From an uncultured Nesterenkonia sp. (lineage in GTDB: Bacteria > Actinomycetota > Actinomycetes > Actinomycetales > Micrococcaceae): DNA of 64,000 nucleotides. Under the pieces are notes generated by a model, which worked only from the letters and a program-made list of their open reading frames with translations, was not told where the DNA came from and searched no databases. Made by a program: the position numbers and the translations under genes. The stretch is taken from assembly GCA_946222885.1 (NCBI GenBank), contig CAMIAK010000002.1, positions 124,001 through 188,000 of the forward strand, in the 5' to 3' direction. Each line of letters opens with the position of its first letter. Position 1 is the stretch's first letter. Shown here one piece after another: positions 9,466-17,630 of the stretch.

Positions 9466-9891
9466 GTGGCAGTCAAGATTCGTCTGAAGCGCATGGGCAA
9501 GATCCGTGCACCCCACTACCGCGTCGTCGTCGCAGACTCCCGCACCAAGCGTGACGGTGCTGCGATCGAGCAGATCGGCAAGTACCACCCCACCGAGGAG
9601 CCCTCGCTCATCGACATCGACTCGGAGCGTGCCCAGTACTGGCTCTCCGTCGGCGCCCAGCCGACCGAGCAGGTCCTGGCTCTGCTGAAGGTCACCGGCG
9701 ACTGGCAGAAGTTCAAGGGTCTCGACGGCGCCGAGGGCACTCTGAAGACCAAGGCCGCCAAGGAGGAGTACGTCGCTCCTTCCAAGGGCTCGGTCATCGT
9801 CGAGAAGTCCGAGGCTCCCGCTGAGAAGGCCGAAGAGGCTCCGGCAGAGGAGGCCGCCTCCGAGGAGGCGGCTGAGGAGAAGGCCGAGTAA
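9466..9891 (+). CDS. rpsP: 30S ribosomal protein S16
   Basis: This is a 141-residue small-subunit protein beginning AVKIRLKRMGKI and containing the conserved HYRVVVADSRTKRDG and LDGAEGTLK segments. Start GTG 9466 follows AGGAGTAACC. The first 110 residues are the normal S16 fold. The remainder is an Ala/Glu-rich acidic tail (KAEEAPAEEAASEEAAEE) typical of actinobacterial S16. It is followed after 2 bp by khpA, in the canonical rpsP-KH-rimM-trmD-rplS order. Confidence 0.97.
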   Translation: MAVKIRLKRMGKIRAPHYRVVVADSRTKRDGAAIEQIGKYHPTEEPSLIDIDSERAQYWLSVGAQPTEQVLALLKVTGDWQKFKGLDGAEGTLKTKAAKEEYVAPSKGSVIVEKSEAPAEKAEEAPAEEAASEEAAEEKAE

Positions 9892-9893
9892 TC

Positions 9894-10145
9894 ATGGCTG
9901 ATGCAGTGCTCACCGATGCCCTCGAACACCTGGTCCGCGGCATCGTGGACTCCCCGGACGACGTGGACGTCCGCCGCAAGAGCGGGCGCCGCCACGACGT
10001 CCTCCAGGTCCGCGTGCACCCCGAGGACCTCGGCCGGGTGATCGGCCGGGCCGGGCGCACCGCCAAGGCACTGCGCACCGTGGTCACCGCTCTGCCGGGA
10101 GGCGAGAACGTCCGGGTCGACGTCGTCGACACCGACCGCCGCTGA
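9894..10145 (+). CDS. khpA: KH-domain RNA-binding protein KhpA
   Basis: This 83-residue single-KH protein contains the GxxG loop in VHPEDLGRVIGRAGRTAKALR (residues about 39-59). KhpA-type proteins bind RNA broadly and partner KhpB/Jag in cell-envelope and division control in Gram-positives. It starts 2 bp after rpsP and lies 17 bp before rimM, so it is almost certainly co-transcribed and may be coupled to ribosome assembly genes. The size matches the family exactly. Confidence 0.93.
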   Translation: MADAVLTDALEHLVRGIVDSPDDVDVRRKSGRRHDVLQVRVHPEDLGRVIGRAGRTAKALRTVVTALPGGENVRVDVVDTDRR

Positions 10146-10162
10146 CCGGGCCGAGTCATACC

Positions 10163-10735
10163 GTGACCGCATATCACGCATCATCGGACGACCCGCAGGC
10201 ACCACCTTCCGAGGTGGAGCGCCTGCGGGTCGCTCGCATCGGCAAGCCCCACGGCGTCCGCGGGGAGGTCACCGTCCAGCTGTTCACCGATGATCCGGCG
10301 CAGCGGTTGGCGCGCGGAGCGGTCCTGGTGCGCGAACCCGGCGCGGAGACTGCGGACCGGACCCGCCGCTCGCTGACCGTCTCCTCGCAGCGCTGGAACA
10401 AGAGCATCTGCCTGCTCGGCTTCGAGGAGATCCGCGACCGCAACGCCGCCGAGGATCTCCGCGGCTCGCTGCTCTTCGTCGAGCTGCCTGCCGAGCCGGA
10501 GGACGACGGCGACGAGTGGTACAGCCACGAGCTCGAAGGCATGAGCTGCCTGGGCCCGCAGGGCGAGGAGCTCGGCGTGGTCCGTGAGCTCCTCACCGGT
10601 CCGGCCCAGGATCTGCTGGCAGTGGAGACTCCCGCCGGGGAAGAGGTCCTGGTGCCCTTCGTGGAGGAGCTCGTCCCCGAGATCGACGCCGAGGCAGGCG
10701 TCATCCGACTCCATCCGCCCCGCGGCCTCTTCTGA
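10163..10735 (+). CDS. rimM: Ribosome maturation factor RimM
   Basis: RimM helps mature the 30S head and binds S19. The protein has the N-terminal RimM barrel (LRVARIGKPHGVRGEVTVQL) and a C-terminal PRC-barrel (EWYSHELEGMSCLGPQGEE ... VPFVEELVPEID). At 190 residues it is normal for actinobacteria. The GTG start at 10163 is chosen from family alignment, giving an N-terminal extension of about 20 residues. It stands 11 bp before trmD, with which it is normally co-transcribed. Confidence 0.95.
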   Translation: MTAYHASSDDPQAPPSEVERLRVARIGKPHGVRGEVTVQLFTDDPAQRLARGAVLVREPGAETADRTRRSLTVSSQRWNKSICLLGFEEIRDRNAAEDLRGSLLFVELPAEPEDDGDEWYSHELEGMSCLGPQGEELGVVRELLTGPAQDLLAVETPAGEEVLVPFVEELVPEIDAEAGVIRLHPPRGLF

Positions 10736-10746
10736 GCGAGGCCACG

Positions 10747-11475
10747 ATGCGGATCGACGCCATCTCCATCTTCCCGGAGTTCTTCGACGTCCTGGATCTC
10801 TCCCTGATCGGGAAGGCCCAGCGTGAGGGGCTGCTGGAGATCAACCGGCTCCAACCCCGGGACTTCACCACGGATCGGCACCGCACTGTGGACAGCCCGC
10901 CCGTGGGCGGCGGGGCCGGCATGGTCATGAAGCCCGAACCCATCGCCCAGGCCCTCGAATCAGTGCTGGACCGCGAGGGCTCTGCAGAGCGGCCCGTGCT
11001 GATCATCCCGACCCCTTCCGGGGAGGTCTTCACCCAGCGCGCCGCCGAGGAGCTGGCCTCCCGGGACCATCTGGTCTTCGCCGCAGGACGCTTCGAGGGC
11101 ATCGACCAGCGGGTGACCGACTGGGCGCAGGATCATTTCGAGGTCCGCCCGATGAGCATCGGCGACTATGTGCTCAACGGAGGTGAGGCCGCCGTCGTCG
11201 TGATGGTGGAGGCCATCACCCGGCTGATCCCGGGGGTCATCGGGAACCCCGGCTCCCTGGAGGAGGAGTCCCACTCCGCCGAGGGCCTGCTCGAATACCC
11301 GGTCTACACCAAGCCTGCCAGCTGGCGGGAGCACGAGGTCCCGGAGGTTCTGCTCTCCGGGGATCATGCGAAGATCGCCGCCTGGCGCCGTGAGCAGCAG
11401 GAGCTGCGCACCCGCCGGAACCGCCCGGACCTCTGGGCGCGCCACGTGGTCGCGCAGGAGCGCGAATCCGGGTAA
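10747..11475 (+). CDS. trmD: tRNA (guanine37-N1)-methyltransferase TrmD
   Basis: TrmD methylates G37 of tRNAs reading CNN codons, using S-adenosylmethionine, and so prevents +1 frameshifting. The 242-residue protein shows the SPOUT trefoil-knot sequences FAAGRFEGIDQRV and SIGDYVLNGGEAAVVVM, plus the C-terminal HSAEGLLEYPVYTKP segment. The ATG at 10747 follows rimM by 11 bp. The next gene, rplS, is separated by a 191-bp leader. Confidence 0.97.
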   Translation: MRIDAISIFPEFFDVLDLSLIGKAQREGLLEINRLQPRDFTTDRHRTVDSPPVGGGAGMVMKPEPIAQALESVLDREGSAERPVLIIPTPSGEVFTQRAAEELASRDHLVFAAGRFEGIDQRVTDWAQDHFEVRPMSIGDYVLNGGEAAVVVMVEAITRLIPGVIGNPGSLEEESHSAEGLLEYPVYTKPASWREHEVPEVLLSGDHAKIAAWRREQQELRTRRNRPDLWARHVVAQERESG

Positions 11476-11666
11476 CATTGGTCCCTGTGCCTGCTGGGCG
11501 CTGACTCTGCCATGGGGGAGAGGCGTCAACAGCGAGGCCCCGGAGACGGGCATTCCGCCGGTCCCGGATCCCATACCTGATGACCAGTGCCGCCTCGCGC
11601 CAGCGGGCGGTCCGGGTCCCTGACATCAGGGAGCTGACCTGTGGCAGATCCCTGGAGGAGAGAACT
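11476..11666 (+). promoter_or_regulatory. Leader region of rplS
   Basis: The 191 bases between trmD and rplS hold no convincing gene. TAACAT (11473-11478) could be a -10 box. A TCCCTGA-CA-TCAGGGA hairpin lies about 25 nt before the ribosome site GGAGGAG (11654-11660). The length and the hairpin suggest a regulated leader, but there is no match to a leader class I can name. Confidence 0.3.
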
Positions 11667-12062
11667 ATGCATAAGCTCGACTTCGTCGACGCGGCCAGCC
11701 TGCGGGAGGACATCCCGGAGTTCGGCCCCGGCGACACCGTCAACGTGCACGTGAACATCGTCGAGGGCAAGACCACCCGTGTCCAGGTCTTCAAGGGCTA
11801 CGTGCTCGGCCGCCAGGGCCGCGGCGTCGGTGAGACCTTCACCGTGCGCAAGGTGTCCTTCGGCGTGGGCGTGGAGCGCACCTTCCCGGTGCACACCCCG
11901 ATCATCGAGAAGATCGAGGTCGCCGCACGCGGTGACGTCCGCCGCGCCAAGCTGTACTACATGCGCGACCGCCACGGCAAGGCTGCCCGCATCCGCGAGA
12001 AGCGTGAGTCGGCCATCGCCCGCCAGCAGGGCGAGGACGTCGAGGCAGTCACCGAGGCCTGA
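11667..12062 (+). CDS. rplS: 50S ribosomal protein L19
   Basis: This 131-residue large-subunit protein sits at the subunit interface. It contains GDTVNVHVNIVEGKTTRVQ, FKGYVLGRQGRGVGETFTVRK and RRAKLYYMRDRHGKAARI, which identify L19. The ATG at 11667 is chosen because a strong GGAGGAG ribosome site precedes it by 6 nt; an upstream in-frame ATG at 11580 would add residues unlike L19. The C-terminus carries a short acidic extension. It ends the rpsP-trmD-rplS block, and a strong hairpin begins 51 bp downstream. Confidence 0.96.
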   Translation: MHKLDFVDAASLREDIPEFGPGDTVNVHVNIVEGKTTRVQVFKGYVLGRQGRGVGETFTVRKVSFGVGVERTFPVHTPIIEKIEVAARGDVRRAKLYYMRDRHGKAARIREKRESAIARQQGEDVEAVTEA

Positions 12063-12101
12063 GCCTCGTCCGACGCATCATGCGCTGAACTCATTCGCTG
12101 A

Positions 12102-12821
12102 ATGAACTCTCAGAAGAGCCCCGGGCCCGAAGACTCTGAGCTTCCGGCCCGGGGCTCTTCGCATCCCCGCGGCCGCGGGCTGAGGCTGCGGCATCTGCTG
12201 GGCCTCACCGTGCTCCTGGCGGTGACGGCCACCGTCCTGCTCCGGGGACTGGTGGTGGACGTCTACACCGTCCACCAGGACTCCATGCTGCCCACCCTCG
12301 ACGACGGCGAGCGGATTGTGGTGGAGAAGGGCTACCCGGGCGAGGAGGGCGTGCAGCGCGGAGACGTCATCGTCTTCGACGGCACCGGATCCTTCGCACC
12401 CTATGAGACCGGCGGGGGAGCGGTGAGCCAGGCGCTGGAGCAGATCGGCCACTGGTTCGGCATCGGCTCGCCCCCGGACACCTACGTCAAGCGGGTGATC
12501 GGCGTGGGCGGGGACACGGTGGCCTGCTGCGATGAGGCCGGACGGGTCACCGTCAACGGGGAGCCGCTGGAGGAGGACTATCTCCTGGAGCCCGCGGATG
12601 AGCAGACCCCGGCCTCGGACACCAGCTTCGAGTCCCAGGTCCCCCCGGGGCGGGTCTGGGTCATGGGGGACCACCGGGAGGTCTCCGTCGACTCCCGTGC
12701 CCTGCTGGGCGCTCCCGGCGGAGGTATGATCAGCGAGGACCGGATCATCGGTCGTGCCAGCGACGTCTTCTGGCCCTGGGACGAGCGCCGCCGGCTCGAG
12801 AACGGAGAGAACGATGGCTGA
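12102..12821 (+). CDS. lepB: Type I signal peptidase, first of two
   Basis: Signal peptidase I is a membrane Ser/Lys protease that removes signal peptides from exported proteins. A cytoplasmic tail of about 30 residues leads to one transmembrane helix (LLGLTVLLAVTATVLL), then the catalytic serine S61 in QDSMLPTL and lysine K130 in TYVKRVIGVGGD, then GDHREVSVDSR. The ATG at 12102 lacks a clear ribosome site, and its first codons lie inside a strong hairpin; later in-frame starts would cut the membrane helix. It overlaps the second lepB by 8 bp, so the two are co-translated. Confidence 0.92.
   Translation: MNSQKSPGPEDSELPARGSSHPRGRGLRLRHLLGLTVLLAVTATVLLRGLVVDVYTVHQDSMLPTLDDGERIVVEKGYPGEEGVQRGDVIVFDGTGSFAPYETGGGAVSQALEQIGHWFGIGSPPDTYVKRVIGVGGDTVACCDEAGRVTVNGEPLEEDYLLEPADEQTPASDTSFESQVPPGRVWVMGDHREVSVDSRALLGAPGGGMISEDRIIGRASDVFWPWDERRRLENGENDG
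12113..12160 (+). terminator. Strong hairpin after rplS, inside the 5' end of the first lepB
   Basis: A perfect 15-bp inverted repeat (GAAGAGCCCCGGGCC / GGCCCGGGGCTCTTC) brackets an 18-nt loop that can itself fold. No U-run follows, which is common for high-GC terminators. It begins 51 bp after the rplS stop but lies 11 bp inside the lepB reading frame, so it is either a terminator or attenuator limiting read-through into lepB, or an mRNA structure over the start. Confidence 0.6.
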
Positions 12822-13554
12822 GAACGGACCGGCGCCGGAGTCCCGGCGTGAGCGCAGGGAGCGCGACCAGGGCAGGACGAAGCTCAAGGACCGCAGCCCG
12901 GCGCTGGCCTTCCTGGCCGAATGCGCCACGGTGGTCGTCCTGGCGATCGTCATCTCATTCGTCGTCAAGACCTTCTTCCTGCGGGCCTTCTACATCCCCT
13001 CGGAGTCCATGGAGCCGACCCTGGAGGTCGATGACCGCATCGTGGTGAACCTGCTGGCACCTGGGGTGATGGACATCGACCGTGGAGACGTGGTCGTCTT
13101 CGAGGACACCCGTGAATGGTGGGGCAGCGGATCAGCGCCGGAGACCAACGCCTTCCAGGACGCCATGATCTTCATCGGGCTGATGCCCGACACCTCCTCC
13201 CACTACGTGGTCAAACGGGTCATCGGAATGGAGGGCGACCGGGTGGAGTGCTGTGACGACCAAGGGCGCATCCTGGTCAACGGCGAACCCATCGACGAGC
13301 CCTATCTCTACCCGGGGGACGAGCCCAGCACGGCTGAGTTCGAGGTGACCGTCCCGGAGGATTCGGTCTGGCTGCTGGGCGACCACCGCAGCGCCTCCGC
13401 CGATTCGCGCGCCCACGTCTCCGACCCGGATATGGGCGCGGTTCCCGTAGAGGACGTCATCGGCCGGTCGGCGGCGATCATATGGCCCTGGGACAGCTGG
13501 GCCCGCGGCGGCTCGGACCGTGACCCCTTCGAGCAGGTCCCCGAGGACGGGTGA
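12814..13554 (+). CDS. lepB: Type I signal peptidase, second of two
   Basis: This 246-residue paralogue of the preceding gene has the same architecture: a charged cytoplasmic tail, one membrane helix (VVVLAIVISFVVKTFFL), catalytic S65 in SESMEPTL and K134 in YVVKRVIGMEGD, then GDHRSASADSR. The ATG at 12814 overlaps the end of the first lepB by 8 bp. The two proteins differ enough to suggest different substrate preferences, as seen where actinobacteria keep several signal peptidases. rnhB follows after 9 bp. Confidence 0.95.
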   Translation: MAENGPAPESRRERRERDQGRTKLKDRSPALAFLAECATVVVLAIVISFVVKTFFLRAFYIPSESMEPTLEVDDRIVVNLLAPGVMDIDRGDVVVFEDTREWWGSGSAPETNAFQDAMIFIGLMPDTSSHYVVKRVIGMEGDRVECCDDQGRILVNGEPIDEPYLYPGDEPSTAEFEVTVPEDSVWLLGDHRSASADSRAHVSDPDMGAVPVEDVIGRSAAIIWPWDSWARGGSDRDPFEQVPEDG

Positions 13555-13563
13555 GCCCGGGGA

Positions 13564-14232
13564 ATGCCTGAGAACGCCACACTGCTGCCGGAGCTGGGGC
13601 TGGCCGCCGAGACCGGCGCCCGCTACATCGCCGGGGTGGATGAGGTCGGCCGCGGTGCGCTGGCCGGCCCGGTGACCATCGGCGTCTCCGTCCTCGACAT
13701 GGCCGACCCCGCTCTGCGGGAGGTCTCCGCAGAGACCGGGGTGGTGGAGCATCTGGACGGAGTCCGGGACTCCAAGCTGCTGACCCCCGCGGCCCGCACC
13801 CGGTGGTCCCCGCTGATCTGTGAGCATGCCGCGGCCTACAGCGTCCAGCACCGCCAGGCCGAGGAGATCGACGCCGTCGGCATCGGGGCGGCGATGCGCA
13901 GCGCAGGGCTGGCCGGGCTCAACGAGGTCGAGCGGCAGCTGGGGGCCCCGCTGGATGCGGTCATCCTGGACGGCTCCCACGACTGGCTCACAGGGGGCAC
14001 CTCGCCGCGGGTCCGATGCATGGTCAAGGCCGATGTGCGCTGCCTGACGGTGGCCTGCGCCAGCGTCATCGCCAAGGTGGAGCGGGACCGGCTGATGGAG
14101 GAGCTCGCCCGGGACCATCCCGAATACGGCTGGCATTCCAACCGGGGCTACGGCTCGGCCCTGCACCGTGAGGCGCTGGCCAGCGCAGGCGTGACCCCTT
14201 TCCACCGGAAGAGCTGGAACCTCGGCGTCTGA
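13564..14232 (+). CDS. rnhB: Ribonuclease HII
   Basis: RNase HII removes misincorporated ribonucleotides and RNA:DNA hybrids. The 222-residue protein has the catalytic DEVGRG motif (residues 26-31, GVDEVGRGALAGP), the mid-domain Asp of AVILDGSHDW, and VKADVRCLTVACASVIAKVERD followed by YGWHSNRGYG. It is co-directional with lepB after 9 bp. Its stop lies only 3 bp from the convergent dprA stop. Confidence 0.96.
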   Translation: MPENATLLPELGLAAETGARYIAGVDEVGRGALAGPVTIGVSVLDMADPALREVSAETGVVEHLDGVRDSKLLTPAARTRWSPLICEHAAAYSVQHRQAEEIDAVGIGAAMRSAGLAGLNEVERQLGAPLDAVILDGSHDWLTGGTSPRVRCMVKADVRCLTVACASVIAKVERDRLMEELARDHPEYGWHSNRGYGSALHREALASAGVTPFHRKSWNLGV

Positions 14233-14235
14233 GCC

Positions 14236-15555
14236 TCATCCCTTCGGCCGGGCCAGTGCCTTGCCCCACTGTCCGTTGACTGTGCGGGCCAGTCCCTTCC
14301 GCTCCAGCCGGCTCAGCCCGCCGAGCACCTGCGGCACCGGGAGCCCTGCCACCTCGGAGAGCTTGCCGGGGCCGCTGAGCTGGCGTTTGGGCAGGGCGTC
14401 CAGCAGCAGCCGGTCGGCCTGGCTGAGCGAGTCCTCGGGTCGGGCGGGGGACTCGGCCGTACCGGGCAGAGGGAGCCTGTCCTGCCTCGCCTTCTCCTGT
14501 GCCGGAGGCGATGCCTCAGCGGAGGGGCCCGCGGCGGCGAGCGTCCCTGCCATCAGCTCAGCCACATCGGCGGCGTCGCGGACGAGCTCGGCGGGCGTCT
14601 CCCGCAGCAGCCGATGGCATCCCGAGGAGGTCGCCGAATAGACGTTCCCGGGGACTGCGCCCACCGGCCGTCCCATTCCCAGGGCGTGATGGGCGGTGTT
14701 CTGAGCGCCGCTGCGCCATCGGGCCTCAGTGATCACCGTGACGGCAGCCAGGGCAGCGATCAGGCGGTTCCGCTGCAGGAAGCGGTGCTTGGTGGGGGCG
14801 GCACCGGGCGGAAGCTCACTGAGCAGGACCCCGGTGCTGCAGATGCCCCGCAGCAGCTGCTCATTGCCCGCCGGGTAGAAGCGGTCCAGGCCCCCGGCGA
14901 GCACGGCGACGGTCGGCACCAGCGGCTCCTGCTCCGTGCCCTCCTGCTCGCCGCCTTCAGGCCGACGCTCCCAGGCGCGCAGGGCAGCACGGTGGGCTGC
15001 GGCATCCACACCATAGGCCCCGCCGGAGAGGATGCAGAGATCCCGTCCGGCCAAGGTCTCGGAGATCTCGGAGGTGACCCGGGCTCCGTAGTCGGTGACC
15101 TCCCGGGATCCCACGACCGCCGCGGTGCGGTGCAGCGCCGGAAGGTGCTCCAGCTGCGGGGAGGAGCGATCTCTGCGCCACCACAGCGCCAACGGTTCGG
15201 CGGGACCGAGGTCCCTCAGCTGCCGGGGCCAGGCCGGGTCCTCCGGGACGAGGATCCCGCCGCCGCTGCGGCGCAGCGTGCCGAGGTCCCGGGCGCCGTC
15301 GGCCTGTCCCTCTCTGGTGCGCCAGCGTGCCAGCGCCTCCTTCAGGTCACGCTGCCTGCTGCCCAGCCCTGCGGCCTCGGCAGCTTCGGAGATGCTCTGC
15401 ACCAGCCGGGCGGAGGGCGCGCTGCCGCTTCGGATGAGGGTATGCGTCTCGAAGCAGCCCAGCTGCTCCACCACGACGCCGGCCAGGAGGTCTCCCGGCT
15501 CGACCATGCGGGTGAGCTCCGCCCGCACCTGTCGGAGATGCTCGGGGGCGCTCAT
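14236..15555 (-). CDS. dprA: DNA-processing protein DprA
   Basis: DprA loads RecA on incoming single-stranded DNA during natural transformation. The central Rossmann domain carries VVGSREVTDYG, LSGGAYGVDAAAHRAAL, VLAGGLDRFYPAGN, LSELPPGAAPTKHRF and RSGAQNTAHHALGMGRPV. The C-terminal 60 residues form a winged-helix (DML1-like) domain. Length 439 is normal for actinobacteria. Its ATG overlaps the comM TGA (ATGA), giving a yraN-comM-dprA operon. Competence in this organism cannot be inferred from these genes alone, since they are conserved widely. Confidence 0.95.
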   Translation of the reverse strand: MSAPEHLRQVRAELTRMVEPGDLLAGVVVEQLGCFETHTLIRSGSAPSARLVQSISEAAEAAGLGSRQRDLKEALARWRTREGQADGARDLGTLRRSGGGILVPEDPAWPRQLRDLGPAEPLALWWRRDRSSPQLEHLPALHRTAAVVGSREVTDYGARVTSEISETLAGRDLCILSGGAYGVDAAAHRAALRAWERRPEGGEQEGTEQEPLVPTVAVLAGGLDRFYPAGNEQLLRGICSTGVLLSELPPGAAPTKHRFLQRNRLIAALAAVTVITEARWRSGAQNTAHHALGMGRPVGAVPGNVYSATSSGCHRLLRETPAELVRDAADVAELMAGTLAAAGPSAEASPPAQEKARQDRLPLPGTAESPARPEDSLSQADRLLLDALPKRQLSGPGKLSEVAGLPVPQVLGGLSRLERKGLARTVNGQWGKALARPKG

Positions 15556-17141
15556 GCGGCACCTCCGAGCTGCTGGCGCAGCTGGACGGCGGCGTCGAGA
15601 TGGTCGCCGTCCGGGCGGGCGTCCCCGGTGAGGTCGCTGATGGTCCAGGCCAGCCTCAGCACACGGACATAGCCGCGCAGCGAGAGATCCGCCCGGTCCA
15701 GCGCCTCATCCAGCAGCCTGGTGGCCGGGCGCGGCAGCCGCAGTCCGCCGGAGAGCAGCTTCAGCGAGACCTGGCTGTTGAGCTCGAGGCCCCAGGGGGC
15801 CAGACGCTCCCGCTGGGCGGTGCGGGCGCGGGCGACCCGCCGGAGCACGGTGCGGGAGTCCTCGCCCGCGGCGTCCAGGCCCTGTGAGACGGACCGGGGA
15901 CGCTCCACCCGGACCTGGCAGTCGATCCGGTCCAGCAGCGGGCCGGAGAGCCGGGAGAGGTAGGTGCGGCGCTGCAGGACCGTGCAGGTGCACTGGGTTC
16001 CTGAGCCGGAGTTCATCCCGCACAGACAGGGGTTCGCGGACATCACCAGCTGGAACTGTGCTGGATAGGTGACGGTCCCTCCTGAGCGGTGCAGGCTGAC
16101 CCGGCCGCTCTCCAGCGGTTGGCGCAGCGAGTCCAGCACCTGACGCGGATATTCCGGAGCCTCGTCCAGGAAGAGGATCCCGCGGTGGGCGCGGGTCACC
16201 GCACCGGGCGAGGCCAGCCGGGCCCCGCCGCCGACGATCGCCGCAGCGCTGGCGCTGTGGTGAGGAGCCTCGAACGGCGGGGTTCTGCGCAGCGCGGTGA
16301 CCGACTGCGCGTTGGAGGTGATGGAGGCGATGGCCGTGGCCTCCATGGCCGACTCGTCGTCCAGCGGAGGAAGGATGCCCGGCATGCGTTCGGCGAGCAT
16401 CGTCTTGCCCGCGCCCGGCGGACCGATCATCAGCAGGTGATGTCCTCCGGCCGCGGCGGTCTCCAGGGCGAAGCGCGCCTCGTGCTGCCCCTGGACGTCG
16501 GAGAGGTCCGGCAGCTCCTCTCCGGCGGGCGGCTCCTCAAGACCGGTTGTGCCGCCGTCCGGCAGCCCCAGCCCGGACCCTCCGTGCATCCGCTCCAGCG
16601 GCTCCGGGACGCCCTGGGGAAGCTCCTCCAGGCTGTCGCTGCGGAAGGCGTAGGCCACCTCTGCCACATGACCGCCGGCCAGGATCTCGGCGCCGGGGAC
16701 CAGCGCCGCCTCGGCGGCGTTCTCCCGCGAGACCACCACCTGGCAGAACCCGGCCCGCACTGCAGCGGCCACCGCCGGCAGCACGCCGCGGACCGGTCGG
16801 AGCCTGCCGTCCAGGCCCAGCTCGGCCAGGAAGACGACCTGCTCGGTGCCGGACACATGTCCGTCGGCGGCCCAGGCGCTCATCAGGATCGCCAGGTCCA
16901 GCGCTGAGCCTGACTTCCGCAGCGGGGCGGGCAGCAGGTTGATCGTCAGCTTGCGGGCCGGCAGCGCCAGGCCGGTGTTCTTCGCCGCGGAGCGGATGCG
17001 GTCCTGGCTCTCCTTCAGGGAGGCGTCCGGAAGTCCCAGCAGCACGAAGGCCGGAAGCGTCTGGCTGATATCCGCCTCCACGTCGATCAGATGTCCCTCG
17101 GTGCCCACCAGAACCATCCCCCGGCTGCGCCCCATGCTCAT
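15552..17141 (-). CDS. comM: ComM/YifB-family Mg-chelatase-like ATPase
   Basis: This 529-residue AAA+ helicase-type protein promotes branch migration during integration of transforming DNA. It has an N-terminal Lon-protease-like S5 fold (VGTEGHLIDVEADISQTLP) and the AAA core with Walker A GPPGAGKTMLAERM, Walker B FLDEAPEYPRQVLD, and MSANPCLCGMNSGSGTQCTC, which includes the Cys cluster typical of YifB. The start at 17141 overlaps the yraN stop (ATGA); a second ATG at 17135 is possible. It is co-transcribed with yraN and dprA. Confidence 0.95.
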   Translation of the reverse strand: MSMGRSRGMVLVGTEGHLIDVEADISQTLPAFVLLGLPDASLKESQDRIRSAAKNTGLALPARKLTINLLPAPLRKSGSALDLAILMSAWAADGHVSGTEQVVFLAELGLDGRLRPVRGVLPAVAAAVRAGFCQVVVSRENAAEAALVPGAEILAGGHVAEVAYAFRSDSLEELPQGVPEPLERMHGGSGLGLPDGGTTGLEEPPAGEELPDLSDVQGQHEARFALETAAAGGHHLLMIGPPGAGKTMLAERMPGILPPLDDESAMEATAIASITSNAQSVTALRRTPPFEAPHHSASAAAIVGGGARLASPGAVTRAHRGILFLDEAPEYPRQVLDSLRQPLESGRVSLHRSGGTVTYPAQFQLVMSANPCLCGMNSGSGTQCTCTVLQRRTYLSRLSGPLLDRIDCQVRVERPRSVSQGLDAAGEDSRTVLRRVARARTAQRERLAPWGLELNSQVSLKLLSGGLRLPRPATRLLDEALDRADLSLRGYVRVLRLAWTISDLTGDARPDGDHLDAAVQLRQQLGGAA

Positions 17142-17500
17142 GGCCGCACGTCCCGGAGATGGTCGATCTGCGGCTCCTGCCCGCCCGGGGCCAGGATGAT
17201 CCCGACGACGTCGATCCTGCGCGGCACACCCAGCAGGCCGTGCTCGGCCGCATACTCCAGCAGCAGCCGGTGCAGCCTGTTCAGCTTCTCCGGGAGCACC
17301 GCCTCCAGCGGATGGCCGTAGCCGGTGCCGCGCCGGGTCTTCACCTCGACGCCGACCAGGGCGTCCCCGGCACGGGTCACCAGATCGAGCTCTCCGGCCC
17401 GGCAGCGCCAGCGGGAGGTCAGCACGGTGTGGCCCTGCCGGAGCAGATGCTCGGCGGCCAGCTGCTCTCCGGCGATCCCGGTCTTGTCCTTCGCCCGCAT
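17138..17500 (-). CDS. yraN: YraN/UPF0102 family putative nuclease
   Basis: This 120-residue protein has an endonuclease-like fold: GIAGEQLAAEHLL, then RWRCRAGELDLV and VGVEVKTRRGTGYG, preserving the E-x-D-x(n)-E-V-K pattern of the PD-(D/E)xK superfamily. The start ATG 17500 is chosen because GGGAGAG precedes it and the length then matches the family; upstream in-frame codons are not family-like. It is first in the yraN-comM-dprA operon and diverges from xerC. A role in DNA processing is inferred from this conserved association. Confidence 0.9.
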   Translation of the reverse strand: MRAKDKTGIAGEQLAAEHLLRQGHTVLTSRWRCRAGELDLVTRAGDALVGVEVKTRRGTGYGHPLEAVLPEKLNRLHRLLLEYAAEHGLLGVPRRIDVVGIILAPGGQEPQIDHLRDVRP

Positions 17501-17630
17501 GGACTCTCTCCCTTCGTCTCCCACAGCTTCTCCCGGCCGGGTGCGGCCCGGCGTCGGGAGGGCGGTTTCTGGGGAGTCAGGTGCGTGTCGTGCACCCGCA
17601 GAGGGCGCAGGTGGAGGAAACAATCGGATT

